Of a stretch of DNA of 64,000 bases, positions 44,961 through 55,366 are shown one piece after another; position 1 is the stretch's first letter, and each line of letters starts with the position of its first letter. The DNA lies in contig NC_023756.2 in NCBI RefSeq assembly GCF_000499845.2, positions 33,541,406 through 33,605,405 of the forward strand, written 5' to 3'. The position numbers were made by a program, and so were the translations under genes. This DNA is from Phaseolus vulgaris (taxonomy: Eukaryota; Streptophyta; Magnoliopsida; Fabales; Fabaceae). The notes beneath the pieces were generated by a model that searched no databases, was not told where the DNA came from, and saw only the letters and a program-made list of their open reading frames with translations.

Positions 44961-45398
44961 GGTCGGTCTTCTCCACCTCACTCCCTCTTCTCGGCTGAAC
45001 TCTCACTTTCTCTTCCACTCCTCCTCCTCGCTAGTTCTGGACTCGAATGGTACCTCCAAAGGGTACTCTGATGCTCAAGTCAGACTTTAGCACTCAACAC
45101 TAAGTATTTAGGATTAGATTATTACATACCCGATTCTTTAGGATCTGTGTTAATTTATATGATTATTGTGGGCCCATTGTCGTTAACAGGCCTAATAAAA
45201 GGAGATTAACAAACGCTGGGTCATTAATCAATCTTACTGTTGATCACGTCGTTCGGTCTGGACTAGGTGCCAAGTCTTAGGTTCGGTACAGTTACCTACA
45301 TATATTACGTATGGATTTAAATATGTAGGTAATTATTTATGGATTCAAATTCGTATGTAAAAAAAAACATAAGTAAACATACTGTTATTATTATTAGG

Positions 45399-46257
45399 TA
45401 TAATTATTTGGTCTCTTCCGTTAAATTTCCAATAACGACGTTAACTTTTGATGATGTGGCACACAAGGTAGGATAGTAGTGCATAGGTGGAGCCCACACG
45501 TTAACTCCACGTATTATGAACCCTAAGTCTCTCCCCCTCTTTCACTCTCACTCTAACAACGTAGCATCTCCGTATTGTCTTCACGTCGTCGACGCAGCCA
45601 TTGCCGCCTCCGTCGCACGCGCATCCTCTCCCCTTGTGCACTTTCCGGCTCAGCCTTCGCCTCCTCCGCCGCACATCTTTGGCCAACCTCTCTGCTGCGG
45701 GATGCGTCGTTGCTGCTGTGACGGGATGCATCATTGCCACTATCACGGGATGCGTCATTGTTGCTGTCACGGGATGCATCGTTGTCGTTATCACTCACAA
45801 TTTTAATGTTATCCATCTTTTTTTAATCTTTCCTTCTGTTGAATGTACAATACCCAAAAATCAAATTCATAATGTTCTGCAATACCCTAAATGTGGAGAT
45901 TCTGAATTCAAATTGCGACCAAAAACAAAGAAGGAAGATTGAAGAAAGAGAGAATGAAAGGGTGAATTTGAGGGAAGGGTTTGAGGGTTAAAAAATGAGG
46001 ATCAAAATTGTTTTTGGATGTGATACAAGATATGATAAATGATAAATGATGAAGAAGAAGTCATTGTTGTGAAGGTGGCCGTCGGAGGAAGATAGTTAGG
46101 GTTGGGAGAGAGGGGGGAGCAAAAAGGGTTTAGGGTTGAGGGTGATGACAAGGATCTGATGTGGAGACATTTGTGCGTAACATTGTCACTCACGATTGCC
46201 ACATCATCAAAAGTTAACGTTGTTAGAGGAAATTTAACAGAAATGACCAAATTGTAT
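45399..46257. mobile_element. MULE-like TIR element with GC-rich interior
   Basis: Inverted repeats of about 60 bp (45399-45460 and 46199-46257) share TTTGGTC, GTTAAATTTCC and ACGTTAACTTTTGATGATGTGGC, with a few mismatches. The interior is much more GC-rich than its surroundings (45500-45790) and has no transposase. Long TIRs with foreign-looking payload suggest a Mutator-like (Pack-MULE type) element. The target duplication could not be fixed. Confidence 0.7.
45700..45795. repeat. Approx. 30-bp tandem repeat inside the TIR element
   Basis: ACGGGATGC(A/G)TC(A/G)TTG recurs three to four times with a period near 30. Confidence 0.85.
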
Positions 46258-46429
46258 ATTGTTTAAAAAACCTTGGGGTTGATTTTTTAAGAACTACTAT
46301 AATAAATTAAATATTGACCCTAAATGTAGAAACCAAAAAGATAATTATACCTTATTATTATTAACCTAACATTTTGTTACAAGAGAAAATCAACCTTTAA
46401 CCACTACAATAAAAAAAATATTTTAATTA

Positions 46430-47000
46430 CATTATTATTATTATTATTATAATTAATAATATTATTAATATTTTAATTATTTTTATGATTATTGTTATTG
46501 TTACTAATAGAAACAATAATATTAATAATGTTAATATCATTACTATTTTTATAATTTTAATAATATTAATAAAAATATTCATACTACTAATATTAATAAC
46601 AATAATATTGTTCTTGTTGCATTACAAATATTAATATTAATAATATTCATATCAATAATAATATCATTAATAATATTAATAATATTAATAATAATAATAA
46701 TTATATTACCAATATTAAGAATAATATTAATAATATCAATATTGTTAATAACAACATTAATAAAAATATTAATAATAATTTTATTAATAATATTAATTAT
46801 GATATTAATAATTAATAAACTTAAAAAATAATATTAATAATAATAATGCTAGTAATGTTAATAATATTACCATTATTATTATTATTATTATTAATATTAA
46901 TGATATTGCAAATATTATTAATATTATTAATAAATTTAATAATAATAATAATTAATATTTTTATTATTATTATTATTATTATTAGTATTTACAAGTAATA
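46430..47000. repeat. Long compound (AAT)n microsatellite
   Basis: About 570 bases of AAT/ATT triplet-rich sequence with interruptions. Confidence 0.9.
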
Positions 47001-47909
47001 ATATTAATAATACTAATACTAATTTGTAAAAAATTACTTACAAATTCAAATTTGTATATAATTTATCTACGAATTTTAATTTGTATATAAGTTCATAAAT
47101 AATATTTTTAGGTAAAAATTTGTAGATAATATTTATAAATAAAAATTCGTAAGTTATATTCATGTAACAATTCGCCCCTAAAACGACTCCCTCGTCCAAA
47201 CAATTTGGCAAATATACGTATCATTCTCCTATAAACCTACTTCATCTACCCTCATAGATTTATTTACTTGACATTTACATTAATGAAGGGGAAATGAATA
47301 ACATTTTACTTTTTTTTAACTCTTTATACTTCTCATATCTTTTAAGAAGATAAAATATGTGTTGATAAACTAGTTGATTTTAGTCTAGCTCCAATAATTA
47401 ATTTTGTTGAATAGTATTGCTAAATTAATTAGATATAAGTGATCTTCAATCTCTTCACTTCACTTTATGCTAAGAATTCTCGTGTGTCACCATATATTTT
47501 TTTTAATAATCATTTTTTTCTTTTGTTAATAATATATTCTTTTGCTTTCCACATCATACCTTCTATTAAAAAAATGTCCATTTTGATAAATGTCATAAAA
47601 TTTTTCTTGAAGCATGTCTAACTAGATTGCTTATTAACATATTTAAACAAAAGGAAGTATATAAACAAGTTATTATAATTAGCTTTTAGAAGTGCTAATA
47701 ATATTTATCCTAATAAAGATGATGCATAATCAAACTTGGAGGAGGATGCTCTCTCAAATTGTCATGTTCTTCCTATGATTTCACCTTATGGTCATAGGTA
47801 AGTAAAAATCATAAATAAAATCTTTCACATTATTTTTTATCAATTTATTATCTAATAATTTCTTTATTACTTGTTTTTTTTAAGGTTTCATCATGTAGGA
47901 TTGCATCAC

Positions 47910-49196
47910 ATACAATCACATTCACCATTAAACAACAATATTGTCAGCCATGGCTTATATTGGGTTCAATGACTGACGAAGACAGAGAAATCTTCTTCGA
48001 ACATTTTAAAGTATTTCTTCTTATATTTAATATCAACAATAATTTTTATATTACACTTTTTGCATTTAATTAAAATGTCAATTTCTTTTGGTATTGTGCA
48101 TTTGTCATAATTGGATTCTCAATTATTATTATTTTAAAGTGTTGTACTCACAAAGCTGCACACTTTTAACAACAAATTTTGTGTTTACATAAAAAAAAAG
48201 TTTGTTGGAAACTTGAAGATGAGGAAAGGATTAAAAAAAGAACTTCCACTCAAAAGTCGCACATAGGTTATCTGAAATGTTCATGGAAGCTAGAAAAAAT
48301 GGGAAAAATGCCTATTTGGATGTTTGATGATGTGTGGACTTCTTTGCTATCCTAGTTGAATTCACCTGACTTTCGTGCCAGATGTATTCAAGCCCAAAAA
48401 ATCGAACATCTGACACGGGTGGTTATTTACACACAGTTGGCTCCATTAGTACACATGAGCATGCCATTCGCATGGTATGTATTCACGAAACATATAAGTT
48501 GCATTGGACTTTGTTTGTAATTGGTTTTGAATTATGTTTTATGATTACATATTATTCTACTATAGAATGTTTGAAGGTTAGATATGATAATACTGCATTG
48601 GATTATATCCAATTTAAGAAGTTTGATGATATTGTTTTGCATAAGAATAATATTATTTATGTTTGTTGTTTATAGGTAAAAGAGTTGAGTCATCTATGTA
48701 TCGTTTTTGGTAACATATGGGTTTTGGTCTAGTTCCCCCATATATTTTTTTTCCTTTTTCTTTTCTTAATAATACATTTTCATGTGATGGCAAATGATTG
48801 TTGTTACTTGAGATGTCAGCCTAGTTGAGATGTCAAGTTGCATAGTGATGCCTAACATGAAAGCTTTTATAAAAAAAAAAGTTGGATCGTCCTGCATATA
48901 TTGATGAGGTATTTATGCATACTCATATACGAAAGAGGGACACACGTGAGTTACATTTTGTTTTTATTTTTCTTTATTTTAGTTATATATTGTACATATG
49001 ACATTATTTTTGTGTATCAATAATAGGAAGAATTTCATAGTAGATTTACCCAAGTCAGATCACAAGTTGCATCTTGTAGATCACAATCTGAATCATCCCC
49101 CATAGATTCTGCAGAGGAAGACAAAATTAGAACTGAAACTTGGCTTCTTGCTGCAATGGCAAGAAGAAAGGTTGAATCCATGGGGTTGGAGACCTG
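47910..49196 (+). pseudogene. En/Spm-type plant transposase, C-terminal part, split by a LINE
   Basis: Four exon-like blocks can be read. 47912-48010 (TIKQQYCQPWLILGSMTDEDREIFFEHFK region). About 48199-48475 (RLSEMFMEARK, DVWTSLL, GGYLHTVGSISTHEHAIRM in three frames). 48676-48956 (KEL, then after the LINE PAYIDEVFMHTHIRKRD). 49028-49196 (EEFHSRFTQVRSQ, WLLAAMARRKVESMGL). Splice-like GT/AG borders separate them (GTATGT at 48476, TATAG before 48676, GTGAG at 48957, ATAG before 49028). The words GG-x2-H-x-GSIS-x2-EHAIRM and D-E-V/L-F-x-x-TH-x-RK are typical of the Ptta/En-Spm plant transposase family. Several frameshifts and a TAG make it dead. Confidence 0.8.
48694..48880 (+). mobile_element. 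LINE 3' fragment inserted in a transposase exon
   Basis: Matches 3202-3379 of the first LINE (last codons plus 3' UTR) and ends in A10 (48871-48880). The flanks AAAAGAGTTGAGTC (48678-48691) and AAAAAAGTTGGATC (48875-48888) match at 11 of 14 positions and are read as a worn target duplication. Removing the insert joins the transposase reading KEL to RPAYIDEVF. Confidence 0.85.
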
Positions 49197-49689
49197 ACTC
49201 ATAACTTTAATTTCGGTCATACTCTCACCTATCATAACCCTCGAATTCCTCTAAGGATTCACCAAGTTTTTTGTCGCTTGAGGAACAAGTCCGAAATTAT
49301 AAGGAACACAATGATAGACTCACTGAGCACATGTTCACTTGACTTTTGAATTAAGGATCTTTAGTTATGTTTCAAGTTTGTTTGAATTTTTAGATATTTC
49401 AAGATGACTTGACTTTTTTATTATGTTACCTTTCATATGATGAGACTTCAAATATGTTATGTTTGAACTTCAAATCAAATGGGTGTTTTATTTTATGTTA
49501 GGTGTACTGGATGATGTTTTGTAATAGATTGTTCAATTAGTATATCTTAGATACGGGTTGTATATGTTAAATTATACAAGTGTTAAAAAAAAGGCATTTA
49601 TTTAAATGCATGAAAGAAACATTTTGATGGATGTAGGATTACCTACGGATTTACCCATGAAATACAATTGGTGGGTAATATGTGTGTAG

Positions 49690-49800
49690 ATTTTACCTAT
49701 GGACTAGTGTTTGTGAGTATTACCCACGGACTACTGATCGTGGGTATTACCTACGGACTGTTGTTCATGTGTATTACCTACAGACTGATGTTACTCACGG
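49690..49800. repeat. CACTA subterminal 27-bp repeats
   Basis: TATTACCTACGGAC-like words start at 49691, 49718, 49745 and 49772, exactly 27 apart; the small open frame across them is a by-product of the 9-codon period. Confidence 0.85.
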
Positions 49801-49958
49801 GCTCATATTCCATAAGTAAATTACCTAATTCTTTGTTGAAAAAAAATAAAAAATTACCTACACCAACATTATATACAAATATTTTTTCATAGAAAACCTG
49901 TAGGTAATGTTGATTTATGTACGAATTTCTATTGTTACATACGAATTTCGTCTGTAAG

Positions 49959-51046
49959 TGATCCTGCCGGTTGACTAAGCGCAAGAATGATGCCTCGTCA
50001 CGATCTTTCCTCACCAGCTTTAACACCACGTGCGCTTCAAGTCCACGCTACAGATTGTCTCTCTGGGAACCTGAAAACACAGTATGACGCCTCTGCGGCC
50101 GGTGGCGCTCCGACGCTCAAGTCAGTAACAGGAACACCCAAAAACTGAGACAAAACTAAGTGTTGTAGAACCGTACTCAAGTGCTCTCAACCAAAAAATA
50201 ATAAGCCGTAATCAACGTCCCTCTGCAAATTCTGTTAAGTTTACCTTTATACCTAGGTTTTTTCTCTCTCCAGACAGTTACGCTTTGGACGCGTGGCTCA
50301 CATCCAACCCTGCACGTGTCATCATCTGGGCTGGGATAACTTGAGCGTCATTTCTATGTAGCATCCAACCCTACTGGGCTGGGGTAACTGGTAGTACCCA
50401 ACCCTACACGTGTCATCATCTGGGCTGGGGTAACTTGAGCGTCATTTCTATGTAGCATCCAGTTGCGCGGCCAAGTCTCCTATTCAAGGTGTAACCTAGC
50501 ACGTAACGCGCTCTGGAACACCACCCGACAAGGCGAGTATCGGATGCAACAAAGTACACCGTCTCTGTGATATCGCTTGTCGCAAGTGACACCTTCCTCT
50601 TTGCCACGCCATGCATGTTCTAGCTGAGGAAACCTCGCCATCGACGAATGTCCACTCTAGGAATCCCGTCATCGATGAGCAAGTTGTTTCCGCCAAATCA
50701 CTTAACCTCCACGCTTCATGCTGACGTAACAATCATCTCTACTGAACTTACACGATTGAACTTACTCGCCTGAACCTCCAACAGCTTCAACTAAGCTTAC
50801 TGGGAAATCCGGCAATGTGCCTCTTGTAGCGACTCCTGACCACCTGATCTTCCATCATCTAACACGGCGATCATACGGAAACCTGGCGACAACCGACTAT
50901 GTACACTGTAAAAAGCCACTTCCACAAACGGCGGCCATGTTAACTTCTTGACCATTCATCTTTCTCTTGTCCACGTGTCCTGCTAAGCACGCCCCACGTA
51001 GTCACTTACTATCCACGTCATCACACCCGATGACCTGATCGGTACA
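49959..51046 (-). repeat. gypsy-1 3' LTR
   Basis: 1088 bp, TG...CA. It has an extra 48 bp relative to its partner: the CATCTGGGCTGGG / TATGTAGCATCCAACCC segment near 50320-50400 is partly duplicated. Confidence 0.95.
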
Positions 51047-51060
51047 CAAGCCCCCCAGTC
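51047..51060 (-). other. gypsy-1 polypurine tract
   Basis: GACTGGGGGGCTTG on the minus strand, directly before the 3' LTR. Confidence 0.8.
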
Positions 51061-51616
51061 TTAAGTTGTGACTTGTCCAGCGAAAATACTAAGGAGTTGA
51101 ATTTTCGGCGATCTACGTGGCCTTGTGCGCTGGCCCTCATACTGTTTACTGATTTGACTTTTCATCAACCCCTCCGATCAAATGACACGTGGACTTATCA
51201 ACGACTATTAATCATTGTCGTTTGCGCTTCTTGCAACGCTCGAAATTCTTAAAACCTTCGCGCCACTTCACTGTTTCATTATCTTCTTTTTCACTCCGAA
51301 CTCCCAAAACACTTTAGCAAACGCTTCGTCTCCCTCGATCATCATCTTGCTCAACACACCTCTGATCATCAAAAGGTAACCTTTTATCTCTCCAACTGAC
51401 ATTTGCTGCATTTTAATCGGTTGCATCATCCATTAACTGTCTGGAGCATACGTTGTGGGCTGTTTTTGTTCTTTGCTTCGCTTTTTTCTGCGTTTAGGTT
51501 TTCTAGCTTTCTCTCTGCGAGCCCCCCTTGTTCGTTCTGTCTTCTTTTTTCAGTTGAGTCATTCTGTTTATGAACTCTTATCTCTTCCCTTTTTCATCTT
51601 CTTTGCAACTCTTCTG

Positions 51617-52582
51617 ATGGCTCGCACCAAATCACTCCAAACCCTCCTTCATCTTCTCAAAACCCTCCGCCGAAAACTCGTAGGATCATCCCTTCTTCTT
51701 CTTGCAATCCATCAAGGGATCCCAGTATCCCTTCGAGCCAGGCCGAGAGACCCACATCCTCTCGACCCAACCAACCGCGACCAACCCCACCTCAAACCAG
51801 CGCGGTTGTGAGACCTCTTCCTGACTACAAACAACTGTACCCCTGGGCCACTCCAGCTTTGCTGGGTGAGACTTCTTCCATCAACATCGACATCGACATC
51901 CTTCGCCTCAAGAAAGGTGATAAAGCTCACCTTTCCTTTAGCAAGGAGCATGATGACAAGGTGACCGTTCATCCTTGTCCCCCTGGAGAACCCATCTGCA
52001 CGAACGACCAGGGGAGCAATGGCGAACCCTTCTGCTTCGTCTATGCCACCATGTTCAAGAAGGTCAAGCTCTGTTTCCCCTTCACTCGCTTCGAGAGGGA
52101 GCTCTTGACCGAGCTCGACATAGCCCCCGCCCAGCTTCATCCCAACAGCTGGGCATTCGTCAGGGCGTACCAAATCATTTGCGCGCACCTGGGGCACCCG
52201 ACCTCCGTGGACGTGTTCCTTTTCTTGTTCAAGGCCAAGAACCCAGGTAATCGTCTATGGGTCAGCCTCAACGGGGTTTCTGGGAGGTCCATCCTCTCCA
52301 TCTTCCAACAATCCTACAAAGACTGGAAAGGCAAGTTTGTACGCGTTTGCTGCAACGACCATGACCCCACCCTCCTCGACGGATTTCCCTTGTACTGGGT
52401 GAACAAGGGAAAGAAGGAGTCTAAAGACAACTTCAGGAGGGCGAGAGGTCCAGAAAAGATGGGGGAGCTCGACAAGGATCTATGCAACTTCTGGAAAGGA
52501 GTTGCCTCCTCCAACGTAACCCTGGCCACCTCCTCCATCATCGCCTGCGAATTCCATGAAAGTCAACTGGACTTTCATATAG
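51617..52582 (+). pseudogene. gypsy-1 antisense ORF, exon 1 (gypsy-type transposon domain)
   Basis: On the strand opposite gag-pol. ATG at 51617, then a Pro/Ser-rich leader that changes frame near 51632 (1-nt indel). Then about 260 residues of a domain resembling the Pfam family of putative gypsy-type transposon proteins (Transposase_28): FPFTRFERELLTELDIAPAQ, LHPNSWAFVRAYQIIC, VDVFLFLF, WVSLNGVSG. It ends in a 5' splice site (AG|GTTTGT at 52582/52583). The domain is common in plant genomes next to gypsy elements; its biochemical role is not known to me. The predicted protein continues in exon 2 with a coiled coil. Confidence 0.78.
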
Positions 52583-52783
52583 GTTTGTCTTCCCCTCATC
52601 TCCGAGTTTTCCTTTCCCTGAGTTCGCATCGCCCTATCTTTTATATTGATGTTGCTTGTGTCATTCTGATTTGCATGTAGTCTTGTCTAGTTAGTCCATG
52701 CATTAGCTCACCCTGCTTATTTTCTTGTGTATCATCAATAGCTTGAATTGGACTGGTTTATGATCATTGGTTTCTTTATGCAG
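52583..52783 (+). other. Predicted intron of the antisense ORF
   Basis: 201 bp, GT...TTTATGCAG, T-rich, with stops in all frames near the start of the intron. Splicing keeps the reading phase (exon 1 leaves one base, completed by the first two of exon 2). Its polarity means it could be removed only from a plus-strand transcript, not from the element's genomic RNA. Confidence 0.7.
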
Positions 52784-54029
52784 ATACAATGTTGAGGAAA
52801 GAAAAGATGGCTAGGCTGCGCTCCATTGCCAAACTTCATAATCTGGCGGCGGGCACCCAAACCATTCCCAACTCTGTAGCAGAAGCCGCCGCTGCCCAAG
52901 GCAAATCTCCACAGATTGGTCCATCCACTGTCTCTCTCTTCCTGCCCCTGAGCGAAAGAAGCTGCCACCAAAAAGGGCTAAGAGGAAGACCCCCAGGGTG
53001 GTGTCGGAGGAAGAGGAAGACGAAAGCACCAAAGACGGACTAGTCTGTAAGAGAAAGAGGATAACTATAGCTGAGCCACCAGCAGCTGAAGGCACCAGCC
53101 TCAACTACGCCGAGAACCCCCCAGCGCCTCCACGCCCTTCGAGTCTGTTGGGGATGTTCTCCCTTCAAACGCCTCAGCTGCTGGAGCTACACATGAACAA
53201 CTTGCAGATACGAAAGCTTCCCCTCAACCTGCAGCAGGAGCTACCTGCCTCACCACCACGCCACGAGATTCCCCTCGCCATCCAACCTTGTAAAGGTGGT
53301 GGCGAGAATCAACCTTCAACACCTCCTCCAACTCCAGCTCTTCCAGCCCCTCTCCAGGAAGCTCTGAAGTCCTTCACCGCGCGCCTAAATGCCATGGTTG
53401 TCGAGAACCTTCCTCTAGTCGTCGGTGAAGGTCTGAAGGATTCCCTGAGCTAGTTCGAAATTGACAACCGCATTCATCAGGAGGAGGCGAGCACCGCGAG
53501 AGCCGAAGCTGATAAACTCAAATGTGACATGCTGATGCAAGGGCTAGAGTTCTCGTGGGTGGAAAATGCTCTCAACGATGAGCTTCGAAGTTTGCGCAAG
53601 GATAAAGCTGAATTGCGCCAGAAACTGCACGCCAAACTTCAAGACGCTGTTGAATTAGAGAGCAAGCTCGTTCTTATGAGGGCCAAAATAGCTGAGCTGG
53701 AGGAAGCCCAAAAAGCTGACGAGGCCAAGATGGCCAAACTGGAGAAGAGATCAACTGAGAGAGAAACCCTTCTGGGGCAGGTCGAAGCAGATCGGGACAA
53801 GAAATCTAAAGAACTGAGCGAAACTACCGCAGAGCTTGCCCAAGTGCGTGAGGAGAACAGTGGGTTCAAGAAGAAGATCGACGAGCTTGAACTTGAGGCT
53901 GCCCAGGTTCTTACCTCAGGCTTTGGGGCTGCTTTGGAGCAGTTTGCTTGCGAATTCCCTGATCTCGACCTCTCTAAGTTTTCAGTGTACAATGAAGTGG
54001 TGGATGGCAAGATCATGCCTTCAACTTAA
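52784..54029 (+). pseudogene. gypsy-1 antisense ORF, exon 2 (basic region and coiled coil)
   Basis: Begins in phase with exon 1 (codons ACA ATG TTG AGG), then a basic stretch. A frame change near 52930-52945 leads to a Lys/Arg- and Glu-rich section (KRKRI near 53055, possible nuclear signal), then a Pro-rich linker, a TAG at 53451-53453, and a long coiled coil (about 53480-53920, LRSLRKDKAELRQKLHAKLQ). It ends TAA at 54027-54029. Gypsy-3 keeps the equivalent coil at 37286-37872. With two lesions and one in exon 1 this copy is broken, but the coding character over 2.4 kb is clear. Confidence 0.78.
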
Positions 54030-54121
54030 CTGCTCCCATTTGCCACTTCAATTTTATCATTTTGAAAACTCTTGTATTTAACTTTGGTTTATCTGTAATA
54101 ACTTTCATTCCGTTCAAACTG

Positions 54122-54125
<4 letters not shown>

Positions 54126-54157
<32 letters not shown>
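54126..54157. repeat. (TA)n microsatellite
   Basis: Alternating TA about 100 bp after the antisense ORF stop. Confidence 0.95.
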
Positions 54158-54158
<1 letters not shown>

Positions 54159-54159
54159 T

Positions 54160-55366
54160 CTAACTTTATCTGTTGTGCGATCATCTCATGTGACTGGCTA
54201 GTTTTTACTGAACCCAATTAACTTAGCACAAATTGATGCTTAATTCTCTAGAAATCGACTTAACCTGAACAAACTGTTAGTCTATAGCAATAACATTTAA
54301 CATGAAATCACTTACTGGGCAGTAGGCGTGGGTCAATCTTAGTATCCGAAATATTGCTTGCCTGATCTGCCAAGTGACATGTGTATTTCTATGTCATCGC
54401 CTAAAACTTCGCTGATCTAGTTCTTGCCGTGTAATCTTCTTACTATCTCAATCTCAAAGCCATAGTCTTTTGGCGATGTCATTTTCTTTTTATGACTTCA
54501 TCTTTGCTCAACTGGGAGGAGAGCTGCTTTTTGGATCTCCCTCTACCTTCCCTGAGTCTTTAACCTGAGATAACTTAAATCATTGTTCCCTCATATGGGG
54601 GTAGAGCCGCCTTTCGGATCCTTCTCTACCTCCCTGAGTTTTAGAACAATGATCTAGGTGGTGAGGTGTCCTTTGCGAACCTTCCCCAACCATCCTTTAA
54701 CTTCTTTTTTAACTGGTCTTGCTAGGTCAATATTGATGTTTCACTTGAGGGAAAAGGCATTTTCCATCAACCTTCCTTCCCCATACTTAAGATCATTAGC
54801 ACCCCTGACTTTTCAGTTTTATCTTGCCTGAACTCACTCGAGGGTGAGAAGGACTTTTCCTGGTGCCTCAACTTGCCCAGGGGTTACATCTCCTCCTCCC
54901 CTGGATGCACTGGGGACTTTCAAACTTGCCTCGATTTGCTTACGCCAAGATTCTTGCCTGTATTCGCTCAAGGCGAGGAGGTCTTTTTTAATCTTTTCTC
55001 GCCTGCACCCGCTCAAGGCGAGGAGGACTTTTTAATCCTATCGCCAGATGGCGATGAGGACTTAAAAACTTTATACTTGTGCCTCCGATCGCCAGGTGGC
55101 GATGAGGACTTAAAAACTTTATACTTGTTCCTCCGATCGCCAGATGGCGATGAGAACTTAAAAACTTTATGCTTGTGCCTCCGATCGCCAGATGGCGATG
55201 AGGATTTAAAACATTATACTTTAAAACTTTGTACTGAATGCATGCGATCTGAGTTCACCGTTGCCTTAAATTACACAAGGGCGACAAGGTCTCTTTTCCG
55301 AAAACTTAAAAACGATAAGCATGCAAACTTAATGAACTTGGAAACTTTGATAAACTTCGAAACCTT
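54160..55366. other. gypsy-1 3' untranslated region
   Basis: Noncoding in both directions apart from repeat-derived frames. It contains loosely repeated CTCAAGGCGAGGAGG-type words (54840-55030) that also occur in the gypsy-2 array, then the 48-bp array. Confidence 0.7.
55040..55235. repeat. gypsy-1 3' UTR 48-bp tandem array
   Basis: The palindromic word CGCCA(G)(A/G)TGGCG starts at 55042, 55090, 55138 and 55186, exactly 48 apart. Four units, nearly identical. Because 48 is a multiple of three the array leaves a 16-residue repeat open frame, which I do not regard as a gene. Confidence 0.95.

Larger units (their letters stand above)
27815..45290 (-). mobile_element. gypsy-3: old Tat-like Ty3/gypsy element, nested
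   Basis: LTR-like sequence at 27815-28210 and 43819-45290 brackets a minus-strand gag-pol relic, a 3' tandem array and a plus-strand extra ORF. The LTR copies differ at well over a tenth of positions by eye, so this is the oldest of the three gypsy elements. No convincing target duplication was found (flanks ATAAT and GTTAC). It is interrupted by the CACTA-like block (about 28372-37282) and by a solo LTR (43876-44960). That both LTRs belong to one insertion is inference. Confidence 0.65.
43819..45290 (-). repeat. gypsy-3 5' LTR, interrupted
   Basis: LTR sequence at 43819-43875 and 44961-45290, about 382 bp without the solo LTR and one copy of its target duplication. The plus strand begins TGTTCTC and ends GGTACA. 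Confidence 0.85.
45291..49958 (+). mobile_element. Decayed CACTA/En-Spm region
   Basis: Subterminal-type words (GTAGGTAAT, TTACCTAC, ACGAATTT) occur at 45291-45370, 47030-47165 and 49630-49955, around an En/Spm-type transposase pseudogene. A possible terminus CACTACAATAAAA lies at 46402. The right end stops at the gypsy-1 LTR. Whether all three blocks belong to one element is unclear. Confidence 0.5.

Noticed and set aside
45501..45942. His/Cys-rich frames in the TIR element
   Set aside because: Generated by the 30-bp tandem repeat and GC-rich payload in three frames on both strands; no frame is clearly favoured.
46402..46425. CACTACAATAAAA as a definite CACTA terminus
   Set aside because: Plausible, but the matching opposite end and a target duplication were not found, so it is only mentioned within the decayed CACTA region.
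55040..55235. Regular short repeats suggesting a CRISPR-like array
   Set aside because: Units are directly adjacent, near-identical over their full 48 bp with no unique spacers, in a plant retrotransposon.
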